Shown piece by piece: positions 1 to 6,583 of a DNA stretch of 15,380 nucleotides. The translations under genes and the position numbers were made by a program. This DNA comes from Candidatus Schekmanbacteria bacterium GWA2_38_11 (GTDB lineage Bacteria; Schekmanbacteria; GWA2-38-11): the NCBI GenBank assembly GCA_001790645.1, contig MGDB01000108.1:1-15380 (forward strand), written 5' to 3'. Each line of letters begins with the position of its first letter. The first letter of the stretch is position 1. The notes under the pieces were generated by a model. It did no database searches and had not been told where the DNA came from. It saw only the letters and a program-made list of their open reading frames with translations.

Positions 1-104
1 AGTTCCAGAGGGTTTTTATATTCGAGGGCTATTTTTGCCTCTGGATATTCTTTCTTTAAGATTCTGAGTATTTCAAAAGCTCTTTTTTTAATATCCTCTG
101 GCAT
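1..104 (-). CDS. nth: Endonuclease III, N-terminal fragment (runs off the window)
   Basis: Only the first 34 codons are inside the window, read leftward from an ATG at 104-102. They begin MPEDIKKRAFEILRILKKEY and continue with an ALEYKNPLEL-like stretch. This matches the start of bacterial endonuclease III, where a basic helix is followed by a YPxAxxAL..NPxELL segment. The family is a bifunctional DNA glycosylase/AP lyase that removes oxidised pyrimidines in base excision repair; its helix-hairpin-helix and 4Fe-4S cluster lie beyond the edge, so they cannot be checked. A GAAGGG ribosome site sits at 105-112, overlapping the stop codon of the rhodanese gene upstream, so the two genes are probably co-translated. 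Family call is from the N-terminus only. Confidence 0.7.
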   Translation of the reverse strand, partial: MPEDIKKRAFEILRILKKEYPEAKIALEYKNPLE

Positions 105-110
105 AACCCT

Positions 111-521
111 TCATTTTTCTAATGGATAGGTCCAGTTAGTAATCCCGCCAAAATTTATCAGTTTTTTATAGCCAAGATTTTTAAGTGCAGAAAGAGCTAT
201 TCCGGAACGCCTGCCTGAATGGCAGTAGAGAATAATTACTTTTTCCTTTGAAATCTCTTCAGTATGTTTTTCAATCTCATCATAGGGGATTAGTAAGGCA
301 GATGGAATATGCCCCTTCTTATACTCAGACGGAGTTCGAACATCAATTAACAGGTAATTTTTATCATTTTCATCTAATATCTTTTTTAAAAACTCAGGAG
401 TAATTTTTGATGGAACAGAGGCATTTTTATCAATCCTGCTATCAGAGGCACAGGCAGTAATAATTAAAAACAGTAAAATCAGAAAGGTTTTACCTTTTTT
501 TAATAAACTTTTTTTAAGCAT
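111..521 (-). CDS. Rhodanese-domain lipoprotein
   Basis: A 136-residue single-domain rhodanese with a lipoprotein signal. Residues 1-23 are a basic then hydrophobic segment ending in the lipobox ITAC, so Cys24 should be lipidated and the protein anchored on the periplasmic side. The rhodanese domain spans about 40-135: the motif LLIDVRTPSEY...GHIPSA near 57-74 and the active-site loop YCHSGRRS with catalytic Cys100. The loop has the CxxGxR form of sulfurtransferases that carry a persulfide, but the sulfur donor and acceptor are unknown. A GGAG site at 532-535 lies 10 bases from the ATG. The next gene, nth, starts 6 bases after this stop. No partner in the window suggests a specific pathway. 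Confidence 0.85.
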   Translation of the reverse strand: MLKKSLLKKGKTFLILLFLIITACASDSRIDKNASVPSKITPEFLKKILDENDKNYLLIDVRTPSEYKKGHIPSALLIPYDEIEKHTEEISKEKVIILYCHSGRRSGIALSALKNLGYKKLINFGGITNWTYPLEK

Positions 522-548
522 CCTTCAGAGTCTCCGTTTTTTACCCCT

Positions 549-580
549 CACCCTGACTCTCTCCCGCAAGGGAAAGGGTG
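549..580. repeat. Imperfect hairpin with GCAA loop, intergenic
   Basis: CACCCT at 549-554 pairs with AGGGTG at 575-580, and inside it TCCC and GGGA close a GCAA tetraloop. It lies between the epimerase-like gene and the rhodanese gene. There is no T run after it, so it does not look like a standard intrinsic terminator. A second small stem (GGGCG 611-615 with CGCCC 624-628) follows. Confidence 0.4.
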
Positions 581-654
581 TTCTGTTTCCTTCTAATTTA
601 GGTTGGGTAGGGGCGCCTTTAGTCGCCCTTAGTCGAACGCCTGCGGCTATATTC

Positions 655-690
655 TTACTCTCAACTCTTAACTCTCGACTCTAAACTCTA
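655..690 (-). repeat. Degenerate heptad tract after the epimerase-like gene
   Basis: Read on the minus strand, directly downstream of the stop at 701, the sequence falls into 7-base units of the type TAGAGTT, TAGAGTC, GAGAGTT, AAGAGTT, GAGAGTA. The units are purine-rich on the coding strand. A closely similar tract follows the thiolase gene (about 4696-4748) and a shorter one follows uvrA. Confidence 0.6.
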
Positions 691-700
691 TGCTTTGTCC

Positions 701-1165
701 TTATCTCATGCCTATTTCTATCATAAACCCGCAGGTATCCTTTGGATGGGTTAAAGCATAAGGTGTATGGACGTCTCCCTGATTGGTTTTTGTTTTCCAG
801 TCAAGTTGTTTTCCCACAACTCTGACACCGCTGGCTTCAAGGTCTTTTATTGCTTCTTCAACATTTTCAACCTGGAAGGAAATTGAATATATACCTTCCC
901 CTTTTCTTTCTATCTCTTTTGCCATTACTCCATCAGGAGTAGAAGAAGCCATTAGTTCAATCTGAAAATCTTTGCCAATAGTCAAATAAGCTGATTTTAA
1001 CCCGACCGGCGGGATTTCGTCATAGGTTAGCTGATAATTTTCTGTTTCATCTTTTCTATAGGTAATACCAACCTTTGCTCCAAAGATTGTTGTGAAAAGT
1101 TTAACAGCTTTATCAAGGTCCTTAACAAGAATTCCAATTCTGTGAACATCTTTTACGTTGAGCAT
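701..1165 (-). CDS. VOC-family protein, methylmalonyl-CoA epimerase-like, altered metal site
   Basis: A 154-residue two-module VOC (glyoxalase-fold) protein resembling methylmalonyl-CoA epimerase: VHRIGILVKDLDKAVKLF near 7-24, GKDFQIELM at 64-72, a GEG block at 89-91, and HPKDTCGFMIEIG at 140-152. In the epimerase family the metal is held by a His near the N-terminus, a Gln, a His in GEGxHH and a C-terminal Glu. Here His8, Gln68 and Glu150 are present, but GEGLHHI reads GEGIYSI (Tyr93-Ser94), so that third ligand is missing. The gene lies last in a block with an acyl-CoA mutase, CoA-transferase and thiolase, which supports an acyl-CoA substrate. A perfect AGGAGG at 1174-1179, 8 bases from the ATG, fixes the start. 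It may act on a related substrate or be another VOC enzyme. Confidence 0.75.
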   Translation of the reverse strand: MLNVKDVHRIGILVKDLDKAVKLFTTIFGAKVGITYRKDETENYQLTYDEIPPVGLKSAYLTIGKDFQIELMASSTPDGVMAKEIERKGEGIYSISFQVENVEEAIKDLEASGVRVVGKQLDWKTKTNQGDVHTPYALTHPKDTCGFMIEIGMR

Positions 1166-1249
1166 AATAATTTCCTCCTACAGTAATTTTGATTTTTGAT
1201 ATTTGATTTTTTACTTCACTCGACCCCTTGGCTCCTTGAACCCTCCCCT

Positions 1250-2455
1250 TTAAATTACTCCTTCACTCTTCAACTTCTCTATATCCCCCTTGCTGTATTT
1301 TAAAAGGGTTGACAATACCTCCTCAGTATGTTGGCCAAGAAGAGGTGCTGGTTTTGGCTTTGACTGAGGAACATCTGACATTTTAAGAGGCATATTTACC
1401 ATTTTTATATTGCCTAAAATGGGGTCATTTATATCGACAAACATGTTCCTTGCCTTTGCGTGAGGACACTCAAAAATATCCCTGGCATTCTGGACCTGGC
1501 CAACAGGGACACCTTCTTTTAGCAACAATGCTTCTGCCTCTGCTTTGGTTTTATCCTTCAGCCAGTTTTCAATAACAGGTTGCAGGTCATCAATATTTGC
1601 GGCTCTCTTTGGCCCTGAGTTATATCTTTCATCTTTTCCAAGATCTTCCCTTCCAAGCACCTTGCAAAGCCTCTGCCAGATAGATTCAATCGGAATTATC
1701 ATGGCAATATATCCATCCTTCACTTTAAATGGCCCGATGGGGTAAACAAGCTTGTCTCTTCCCCTGCTAAGTATTCCTCCTGTGAGTGAAAAAAATGTCA
1801 GAGCTCTTTCATTTAGAGAGATAATATTGTCATACATTGAAACGTCTATGAACTGGCCTTTACCGGTCTTGCCGCGGGTAATTAATGCGAGGGTGATTCC
1901 ATAGGCAGCCATTACGCCTGAATAGATGTCTCCAAGGGCAATACCGAGCCAGTTTGGAGGGCCGTTTTCCTCACCCACATTGTTCATAAGTCCGCCCATA
2001 GCCTGGACTACCATATCAAAGGCTGTTCTGTCCTTATAGGGCCCCTCATATCCCTTCAGTTGGCCAAATCCGCTGATAGCTGCATAAATTAACCGTGGGT
2101 TAATTTCAGAAAGAATATTATATGCAAGACCTGACTTTTCCATAAGTCCCGGCCTGAAATTTTCAACTATAACATCTGAGACCTTAACAAGATCTTTAAA
2201 GATTTCCTTTCCTTTGTCTTTCCTGATATCAAGAGTAATTCCCTTTTTGTTCCTGTTAAACCTCAGATAATAACCGCTTTGTTTTTCTCCTTTGGCGTTT
2301 TTAACAATTGGCCCCATTTCTCTGGCAGAATCTCCTGTCCCCGGGGTTTCAATCTTAATTACCTCAGCTCCCTGTTCAGCAAGCATCATTGTGCAGTAAG
2401 GACCTGCGACCTGGTTCTCAAAGCCGAGAACTCTGATACCTTCAAGTGGTCTCAT
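1250..2455 (-). CDS. CaiB/BaiF family III acyl-CoA transferase
   Basis: A 401-residue family III CoA-transferase, the usual family length. Members move CoA between acids through an aspartyl anhydride. N-terminal MRPLEGIRVLGF and VAGPYCTMMLAEQGAEVIKIE form the typical nucleotide-fold start. VIVENFRPG lies at 96-103, and TAFDMVVQAMGG holds the likely catalytic Asp147; a GPF-V-DGYIAM segment follows near 241-252. The reading frame is open further upstream, but that part is translated intergenic repeat. The real start is the ATG at 2455, with AAAGGAG at 2464-2470. The gene lies between the mutase and the epimerase-like gene, so it probably loads CoA onto, or removes it from, the acid handled by the mutase. 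The substrate cannot be read from the sequence. Confidence 0.88.
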   Translation of the reverse strand: MRPLEGIRVLGFENQVAGPYCTMMLAEQGAEVIKIETPGTGDSAREMGPIVKNAKGEKQSGYYLRFNRNKKGITLDIRKDKGKEIFKDLVKVSDVIVENFRPGLMEKSGLAYNILSEINPRLIYAAISGFGQLKGYEGPYKDRTAFDMVVQAMGGLMNNVGEENGPPNWLGIALGDIYSGVMAAYGITLALITRGKTGKGQFIDVSMYDNIISLNERALTFFSLTGGILSRGRDKLVYPIGPFKVKDGYIAMIIPIESIWQRLCKVLGREDLGKDERYNSGPKRAANIDDLQPVIENWLKDKTKAEAEALLLKEGVPVGQVQNARDIFECPHAKARNMFVDINDPILGNIKMVNMPLKMSDVPQSKPKPAPLLGQHTEEVLSTLLKYSKGDIEKLKSEGVI

Positions 2456-2485
2456 AAGTATGTCTCCTTTCTTATTCTGACTTAT

Positions 2486-2617
2486 AAATTCCAAATTCGA
2501 AATCCTAAATTCTAAACAATTTCTAAATTCGAAATTCAAATTTCCAAAACCATTTTGAATTTAGATTATTTGAATTTTAAATTTGTTTAGGATTTAGATA
2601 TTAGGATTTAGAATTTC
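2486..2617. repeat. Self-complementary AT-rich heptad island
   Basis: The left half is a run of 7-base units close to TTCNAAA (for example TCCAAAT, TCGAAAT, CCTAAAT, TCTAAAC, then TTCTAAA, TTCGAAA, TTCAAAT). The right half, from about 2554, is made of the reverse complement (TTTGAAT, AGGATTT, AGAATTT), so the whole can fold into one long imperfect hairpin. It fills the gap between the mutase stop and the CoA-transferase ribosome site. Similar islands lie near 4541, 7561 and 8834. Confidence 0.7.
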
Positions 2618-2631
2618 ATACAAGTATGACC

Positions 2632-4317
2632 TCAAAATATATGTTTTCCTTCGTACCTTCCAAATACCTCGCGCAAAACCCCGCAGATTTCACCAATAGA
2701 GGCATAGGCTTTTACTGCTTCAATCATGGTTGGTACTATATTCTCGTTATTTTTTGCTACTTCCCTGACTTTCTTTAAAACCTGCTCAACCTTTTTATTG
2801 TCCCTTTCTCTTTTAACTTTATGAAGCCTTTCTATCTGCTTCTTTTGAACCTCAGGGTTAACCTTCATGATTTCCCGTTTTTCCTTGTCCTCAATTTTAT
2901 AATCATTGAGTCCGACAATTACCCTCTTTTTTTCCTCTACTTCTTTTTGTTTCTTGTAGGCTTCCCTTGAGATTTCTTCCTGAATATACCCCTTCTCAAT
3001 GGCTACTACAGAGCCTCCCATTTTTTCTATCCTGTCAATATATTCCTGAGCACCTTTTTCAATCTGGTGGGTTAAATATTCCACATAATAAGAGCCTGCA
3101 AGAGGATCAACAGTATCTGCAATCCCTGTCTCGTGAGCAATTATCTGCTGGGTACGCAGAGCAATTCTGATAGATTCTTCAGAAGGAAGGGCTTTTGCCT
3201 CATCATAGGATGACAAAAAGATCATCTGTCCACCACCTAAAATCATTGAAAGCGCCTCAAGACTTACCCTGACTATATTGTTGAGAGGCTGCTGCGCTGT
3301 GAGTGTGCTTCCGGATGAATAGCCAAAGAACCTTATCTGCATTGATTTTGGATTTTTTGCGCCAAACCTCTCCTTCATGATCTGTGCCCACATTTTTCTT
3401 GTGGCCCTGAATTTTGCCGCTTCTTCAAAAAACTCACTATCTCCTGATAGGAATATTAAAAGCCCCGGGGCAAAATCATCAACACCAAGTCCCCGCTCGA
3501 TAGCAGATTTGATATAGGTTATTGCATTTGCCAGAGCAAATCCGACCTCCTGAATCGCATTTGCACCTGACTCCCTTATATGATAACCGCAGATTCTCTG
3601 AGGGCTTGATTTTGGCATGTTTTTTGCGCAATACTCAATTACATCAGTTACCAGTCTCAGAGAAGGCTTCACTGGAAAAATATAAGCGCCCCTCCCGATA
3701 TATTCTTTCAGGATATCATTCTGGAGAAAAACTTCTATGTCACTTTTATTTATCCCCTGTTTTTCTGCAATTGCTATATACATGGCGAGGATAATTGAAG
3801 CCGTGGCATTTATGGTCATTGACTGTTTTATCTGTCCAAGTGAAATACCATCAAAAAGGATTTCCATGTCGGCAAGCGTATCAACTGCAACTCCGACTTT
3901 TCCTACCTCCCCAAGGGCCAGATGGTCATCAGAGTCATAACCGAGCTGGGTTGGAAGGTCAAAAGCCACGCTGTTGCCTTTCTGACCCTGTTTCAGAAGA
4001 TACTTATACCAGCGGTTAGCGTCCTCGGCTGTACCGAAGCCTGCATACTGGCTCATGGTCCAGAGATTACTCCTGTACATATTCGGCTCTATGCCGCGGG
4101 TATAGGGATAGTCTCCGGGAAATCCCAGGTTTTTCAGGTAATCAAATCCTATCTCTTCAAGGTCTAAAGGGGTGAAGACATTCTTGATTTTTACTTGGGA
4201 GCTTGTAGCAAACTCTTTTTTTCTCTCAGGATTTTTTTTAAGGGATTCGTTTAGTTTTTCTTTTTCCCATTCCTTTTTTTTCTTTTCTATCTCCTGTAAT
4301 TTCTTTTTATCAAACAC
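2632..4317 (-). CDS. Acyl-CoA mutase large (catalytic) subunit, split type, divergent pocket
   Basis: A 561-residue B12-dependent acyl-CoA mutase catalytic subunit with no cobalamin-binding domain; it ends at GRYEGKHIF where fused enzymes continue. Core motifs are SQYAGFGTAEDANRWY, GQKGNSVAFDLPTQLGYDSD, LQNDILKEY, GYHIRESGA, STLTAQQP and DTVDPLAGSYYVE. Aligned from memory to the Propionibacterium enzyme, Tyr91, Arg209 and His246 match its Tyr89, Arg207 and His244. Pocket positions differ: Tyr75, Thr77, Arg82, Thr195, Arg283, Ser285, His328 and Gln330 become Glu77, Asn79, Asn84, Phe197, Gly285, Leu287, Phe331 and Tyr333. The start is GTG (4317-4315) with AAGGAG at 4327-4332. Residues 1-35 are a highly charged Lys/Glu helix. 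It must pair with a separate B12 subunit, which is not in the window. The mutase fold is certain; the substrate is open. Confidence 0.9.
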   Translation of the reverse strand: MFDKKKLQEIEKKKKEWEKEKLNESLKKNPERKKEFATSSQVKIKNVFTPLDLEEIGFDYLKNLGFPGDYPYTRGIEPNMYRSNLWTMSQYAGFGTAEDANRWYKYLLKQGQKGNSVAFDLPTQLGYDSDDHLALGEVGKVGVAVDTLADMEILFDGISLGQIKQSMTINATASIILAMYIAIAEKQGINKSDIEVFLQNDILKEYIGRGAYIFPVKPSLRLVTDVIEYCAKNMPKSSPQRICGYHIRESGANAIQEVGFALANAITYIKSAIERGLGVDDFAPGLLIFLSGDSEFFEEAAKFRATRKMWAQIMKERFGAKNPKSMQIRFFGYSSGSTLTAQQPLNNIVRVSLEALSMILGGGQMIFLSSYDEAKALPSEESIRIALRTQQIIAHETGIADTVDPLAGSYYVEYLTHQIEKGAQEYIDRIEKMGGSVVAIEKGYIQEEISREAYKKQKEVEEKKRVIVGLNDYKIEDKEKREIMKVNPEVQKKQIERLHKVKRERDNKKVEQVLKKVREVAKNNENIVPTMIEAVKAYASIGEICGVLREVFGRYEGKHIF

Positions 4318-4373
4318 GCTTAATTACTCCTTCCAGAAATCTCTTGATTACACATTTAATTACCTTAACTTAA

Positions 4374-4454
4374 TGTAGGGACAGGGTTTATCCCTCTCCT
4401 TTATTTCTGGACAGCCGCCTGCCTGCCGGCAGGCAGGTAAAGGCTGTCCCTACA
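4374..4454. repeat. Two-hairpin palindromic element, copy 1, with inserted palindrome
   Basis: TGTAGGGACAG at 4374-4384 pairs perfectly with CTGTCCCTACA at 4444-4454. Inside are the start of a GGACAGGG-TTTAT-CCC arm and a GGACAGCC arm paired with GGCTGTCC. It matches the element at 13084-13137, except that the loop of the second arm holds an extra 20-base palindrome (4418-4437) and the join between the arms is longer. It lies upstream of the mutase gene, about 57 bases from its start. Confidence 0.75.
4418..4437. repeat. Perfect 20-base palindrome, copy 1
   Basis: CCTGCCTGCC followed directly by its exact reverse complement. It sits in the loop of the second hairpin of the surrounding element, where the other copy (13120-13124) has only ATAAA. 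A near-identical palindrome with one central mismatch lies at 6177-6196 inside a different repeat. Confidence 0.8.
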
Positions 4455-4500
4455 TTTTAAGATTTACATTCCATAGACGGGATTTTCTAACCCCGTTCTT

Positions 4501-4520
4501 GCGGGACAGGAATGTCCCGC
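4501..4520. repeat. Perfect 8-bp stem-loop
   Basis: GCGGGACA, loop GGAA, TGTCCCGC. It is one of five separate palindromes packed into the 433-base gap between the thiolase and mutase genes. No T run follows on either strand. Confidence 0.65.
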
Positions 4521-4540
4521 CTATCGTAGTAATTGGAATG

Positions 4541-4658
4541 AAATCCAAAGTTCACAATCCAAATGTCAAATGGATGCCAAAACCCAAATATCAAAAATTT
4601 TATCCTTTAGGCTTTAGACTTCATTTGAACTTTGAGCTTTGACATTTGGATTTTATTC
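4541..4658. repeat. Self-complementary heptad island, copy 2
   Basis: AATCCAAATGTCAAA at 4556-4570 is repeated in exact reverse complement at 4638-4652, a 15-base match. The flanks read as loose 7-base units (TCCAAAG, TTCACAA, TCCAAAT, GTCAAAT), like the island at 2486. Confidence 0.7.
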
Positions 4659-4664
4659 ATTATT

Positions 4665-4682
4665 CGCAGGCTAAAGCCTGCG
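4665..4682. repeat. Perfect 8-bp stem with AA loop
   Basis: CGCAGGCT, loop AA, AGCCTGCG. It is GC-rich, against AT-rich surroundings, and lies about 70 bases beyond the thiolase stop. A related CGCCTGCGGCTA word occurs at about 637-648. There is no T run, so terminator use is unproven. Confidence 0.6.
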
Positions 4683-4695
4683 GCTACTAACTACT

Positions 4696-4748
4696 ATTCA
4701 CTATCTCTCTTAACGCCAAACGCTGAACTCTTAACTCTTCACTCTAAC
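4696..4748 (-). repeat. Degenerate heptad tract after the thiolase gene
   Basis: On the minus strand, a few bases past the thiolase stop, the sequence divides into 7-base units AGAGTGA, AGAGTTA, AGAGTTC, AGCGTTT, GGCGTTA, AGAGAGA, TAGTGAA. Unit type, orientation and position after a stop match the tract at 655-690. Confidence 0.6.
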
Positions 4749-4750
4749 CT

Positions 4751-5938
4751 CTACACCCTAATCACACATGCTTCTCCTTCTCCGATTCCTCCGCAAATAG
4801 AGGCTAAACCGTATCCGCCGCCCCGTCTTTTTAACTCATAGGCAAGGGTCATAACAAGCCTTGCGCCTGTTGCACCGGTTGGATGCCCTATGGCAACTGC
4901 ACCTCCGTTGACATTAAGTTTTTCCCTGATTTTTTCAACCTTTGCCGGATCAGAATCTCCAAGAATTTTACTTGAAACAAGGGGCATTGCTGCAAAGGCT
5001 TCATTAATCTCTATGAGCTTTATATCATCAATTTTTAAATTAGCCCTCTTTAAAGCAATCTGTGCCGTATAAGCAGGGATTGATGCAATCCTCTGTGGAT
5101 GGCCTGCAAAGCGGGCATGTGAAACAAGTGTTGCAAGAATTGGAAGTTTCATCTCCTTTGCCTTTTCCTCAGACATCAGAATAACTGCAGAAGCTCCGGT
5201 ATTTAGCCCCGGTGCATTTCCTGCTGTTACTGTTGGGCTCTGGTTTACTGTTGGTAGCTTTGCAAGTTTTTCTAATGTTGTGTCAGCTCTTGGCGGTTCA
5301 TCCTTGTCAACAAGCAGCGGGTCGCCTTTTCTCTGGGGAATTGAGATTGTAAGCAGTTCGTCTTTGAACTTTCCTTCTGACTGTGCCTTTGCACATAGCT
5401 GCTGGCTTCGAAAAGCCCACTTGTCCTGGTCTTCTCTTGTAATCCCGAATTCCACAGACTCTTTTCCTGCCTGAAGGGCTCTCGGTACTCCTGAATAAGG
5501 GCATTTAATGACAAGCTGATCGTTTAAGGTTATATCCCCGATGCGTTGGCCCCATCTTGCAGCATGAATAAAATAAGGAACCTGGCTCATGTTTTCTGAG
5601 CCGCCTACTGCTGCAATGTTTATCTGGCCAAGCTGTATGTTCTGTGATTCTATGCCAATTGCAGTCATGCTTGAACAGCAGGCTCTGTCAAGCGAAATGG
5701 CAGGAATCTCATCAGGAATACCTGCCTTTAATGCTGCCTGACGGGCAATGGAGCGGTCTGAACCCGGTAAATTTATTCCCAGGCATACTTCCTCAACAAG
5801 CTTTGGATCGAGATTTATCCTCTTCAGCACTTCTTTTAAGGCTATCCCGCCAAGCTCTGCAGAAGTGAAATCTCGGAGTACTCCTCCGAAATTACCAAAT
5901 GGTGTTCGCACAGCGCTTACAATCACAACATTCCTCAT
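4751..5938 (-). CDS. Thiolase family acetyl-CoA C-acyltransferase
   Basis: A 395-residue thiolase of normal length. It starts MRNVVIVSAVRTPFGNFGG and carries all family landmarks: nucleophile Cys87 in LDRACCSSM, GNAPGLNTGASAV near 240-252, NEAFAAMP at 312-319, GGAVAIGHPTGATGAR with His352, and ICGGIGEGEA with the acid/base Cys382. It should catalyse reversible condensation of two acyl-CoAs or thiolytic cleavage of a 3-ketoacyl-CoA. Many thiolases have CGS after the nucleophile; here Cys88 replaces the Gly and Asp84 replaces the usual Asn. A textbook AGGAGGT at 5943-5949 fixes the start. It heads the acyl-CoA block, but a repeat-filled gap of 433 bases separates it from the mutase, so co-transcription is uncertain. 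Biosynthetic versus degradative role cannot be decided. Confidence 0.9.
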   Translation of the reverse strand: MRNVVIVSAVRTPFGNFGGVLRDFTSAELGGIALKEVLKRINLDPKLVEEVCLGINLPGSDRSIARQAALKAGIPDEIPAISLDRACCSSMTAIGIESQNIQLGQINIAAVGGSENMSQVPYFIHAARWGQRIGDITLNDQLVIKCPYSGVPRALQAGKESVEFGITREDQDKWAFRSQQLCAKAQSEGKFKDELLTISIPQRKGDPLLVDKDEPPRADTTLEKLAKLPTVNQSPTVTAGNAPGLNTGASAVILMSEEKAKEMKLPILATLVSHARFAGHPQRIASIPAYTAQIALKRANLKIDDIKLIEINEAFAAMPLVSSKILGDSDPAKVEKIREKLNVNGGAVAIGHPTGATGARLVMTLAYELKRRGGGYGLASICGGIGEGEACVIRV

Positions 5939-6157
5939 GTTTACCTCCTAGTATAATCTGAATTTTATTGCAAACCTGATTTTTTCAGTAATATTTATCT
6001 GTGTTATCTGTGTAATCTATCTTTAAACAAAAATTCCTGTAGCAAATAAACTTAAAGATGTAAAGCCAAAAGTTGTGGAAGTGGTGAGGGGATAAATTTA
6101 AAATGGTAGGATAAAAATTTTTATTTTTTTAAATCCCCCTTAATCGTTCGACTGAAC
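5939..6157. other. Intergenic region upstream of the thiolase gene
   Basis: No gene is seen. A 9-base tandem repeat lies at 5997-6020 (ATCTGTGTT, ATCTGTGTA, then a decayed ATCTATC unit). The part beyond 6130 belongs to a composite repeat that also enters queF. No convincing promoter for the thiolase gene was found in it. Confidence 0.5.
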
Positions 6158-6208
6158 TCACGACGAAGTCCCCCTTCCTGCCTGCTGGCAGGCAGGTTTC
6201 AAAGGGGG
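6131..6208. repeat. Composite nested repeat overlapping the 3' end of queF
   Basis: An outer AAATCCCCCTT...AAAGGGGGAATT inverted repeat (6131-6141 with about 6201-6212) encloses two other elements. One is a TTCGAC...CGAA unit (about 6146-6166) flanked by direct 8-base copies of TCCCCCTT at 6134-6141 and 6169-6176. The other is a 20-base palindrome at 6177-6196 with one central mismatch. The TTCGAC unit is related to the one at 8904-8936. Confidence 0.7.
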
Positions 6209-6583
6209 AATTATTTTTCCCATATCCGAAGACACCCTGATTAGTGTCTTGACATTACCACGGGGGTTAAAATCACCTGTAACTTCTATATACTTAGGTC
6301 TAAGGTTTTTTTTGAGGAGATCATAAATTTTATTTACAGCCGCTTCATGGGAAATATGTTCATCTCTGTATTTATTGAAATAGAGTTTAAGGGATTTTAA
6401 CTCAACTATATATTTATCAGGGATATATTTGATGCTTATTGTTGCAAAATCCGGATAACCTGACCTGGGACACAGGCAGGTGAACTCCGGGAAACTTATT
6501 TCAATCTCATAATCCCTGTCAGGAGTTGGATTCCCCCAGACCTCAAGCTTGGAAGCTTTTATTGCCCTCTGGCCGTACTTCAT
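6158..6583 (-). CDS. queF: NADPH-dependent 7-cyano-7-deazaguanine reductase
   Basis: A short, single-domain QueF, which reduces preQ0 to preQ1 in queuosine biosynthesis. The core has [16 protein letters not shown] with nucleophile Cys38 and Asp45, then the QueF motif variant ELKSLKLY at 61-68 with Glu61, and HISHE at 76-80 with His79 and Glu80. These form the thioimide-forming and nitrile-binding site. The ATG overlaps the stop of the upstream parvulin gene (ATGA), so it is translationally coupled. Residues from about 124 to 141 (from GKIIPP on) are encoded by the composite repeat at 6131-6208, and the stop lies inside the repeat's TTCGAC unit. The normal QueF end is therefore replaced by a repeat-derived tail; the catalytic core is intact. 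Confidence 0.92.
   Translation of the reverse strand: MKYGQRAIKASKLEVWGNPTPDRDYEIEISFPEFTCLCPRSGYPDFATISIKYIPDKYIVELKSLKLYFNKYRDEHISHEAAVNKIYDLLKKNLRPKYIEVTGDFNPRGNVKTLIRVSSDMGKIIPPLKPACQQAGRGTSS

Noticed and set aside
2456..2539. Longer start for the CoA-transferase, adding 28 residues
   Set aside because: The extra residues are translated heptad repeat, and the ATG at 2455 has an AAAGGAG site at the right distance and begins the normal family N-terminus.
3522..4167. Several plus-strand frames of 60-90 codons inside the mutase gene, and similar ones inside the thiolase, uvrA and parvulin genes
   Set aside because: They are shadows of well-recognised genes, with no ribosome sites or family motifs.
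4374..4682. CRISPR array or tRNA cluster in the repeat-rich gap before the mutase gene
   Set aside because: The repeats are different palindromes with no regular spacer length, and none folds as a tRNA.
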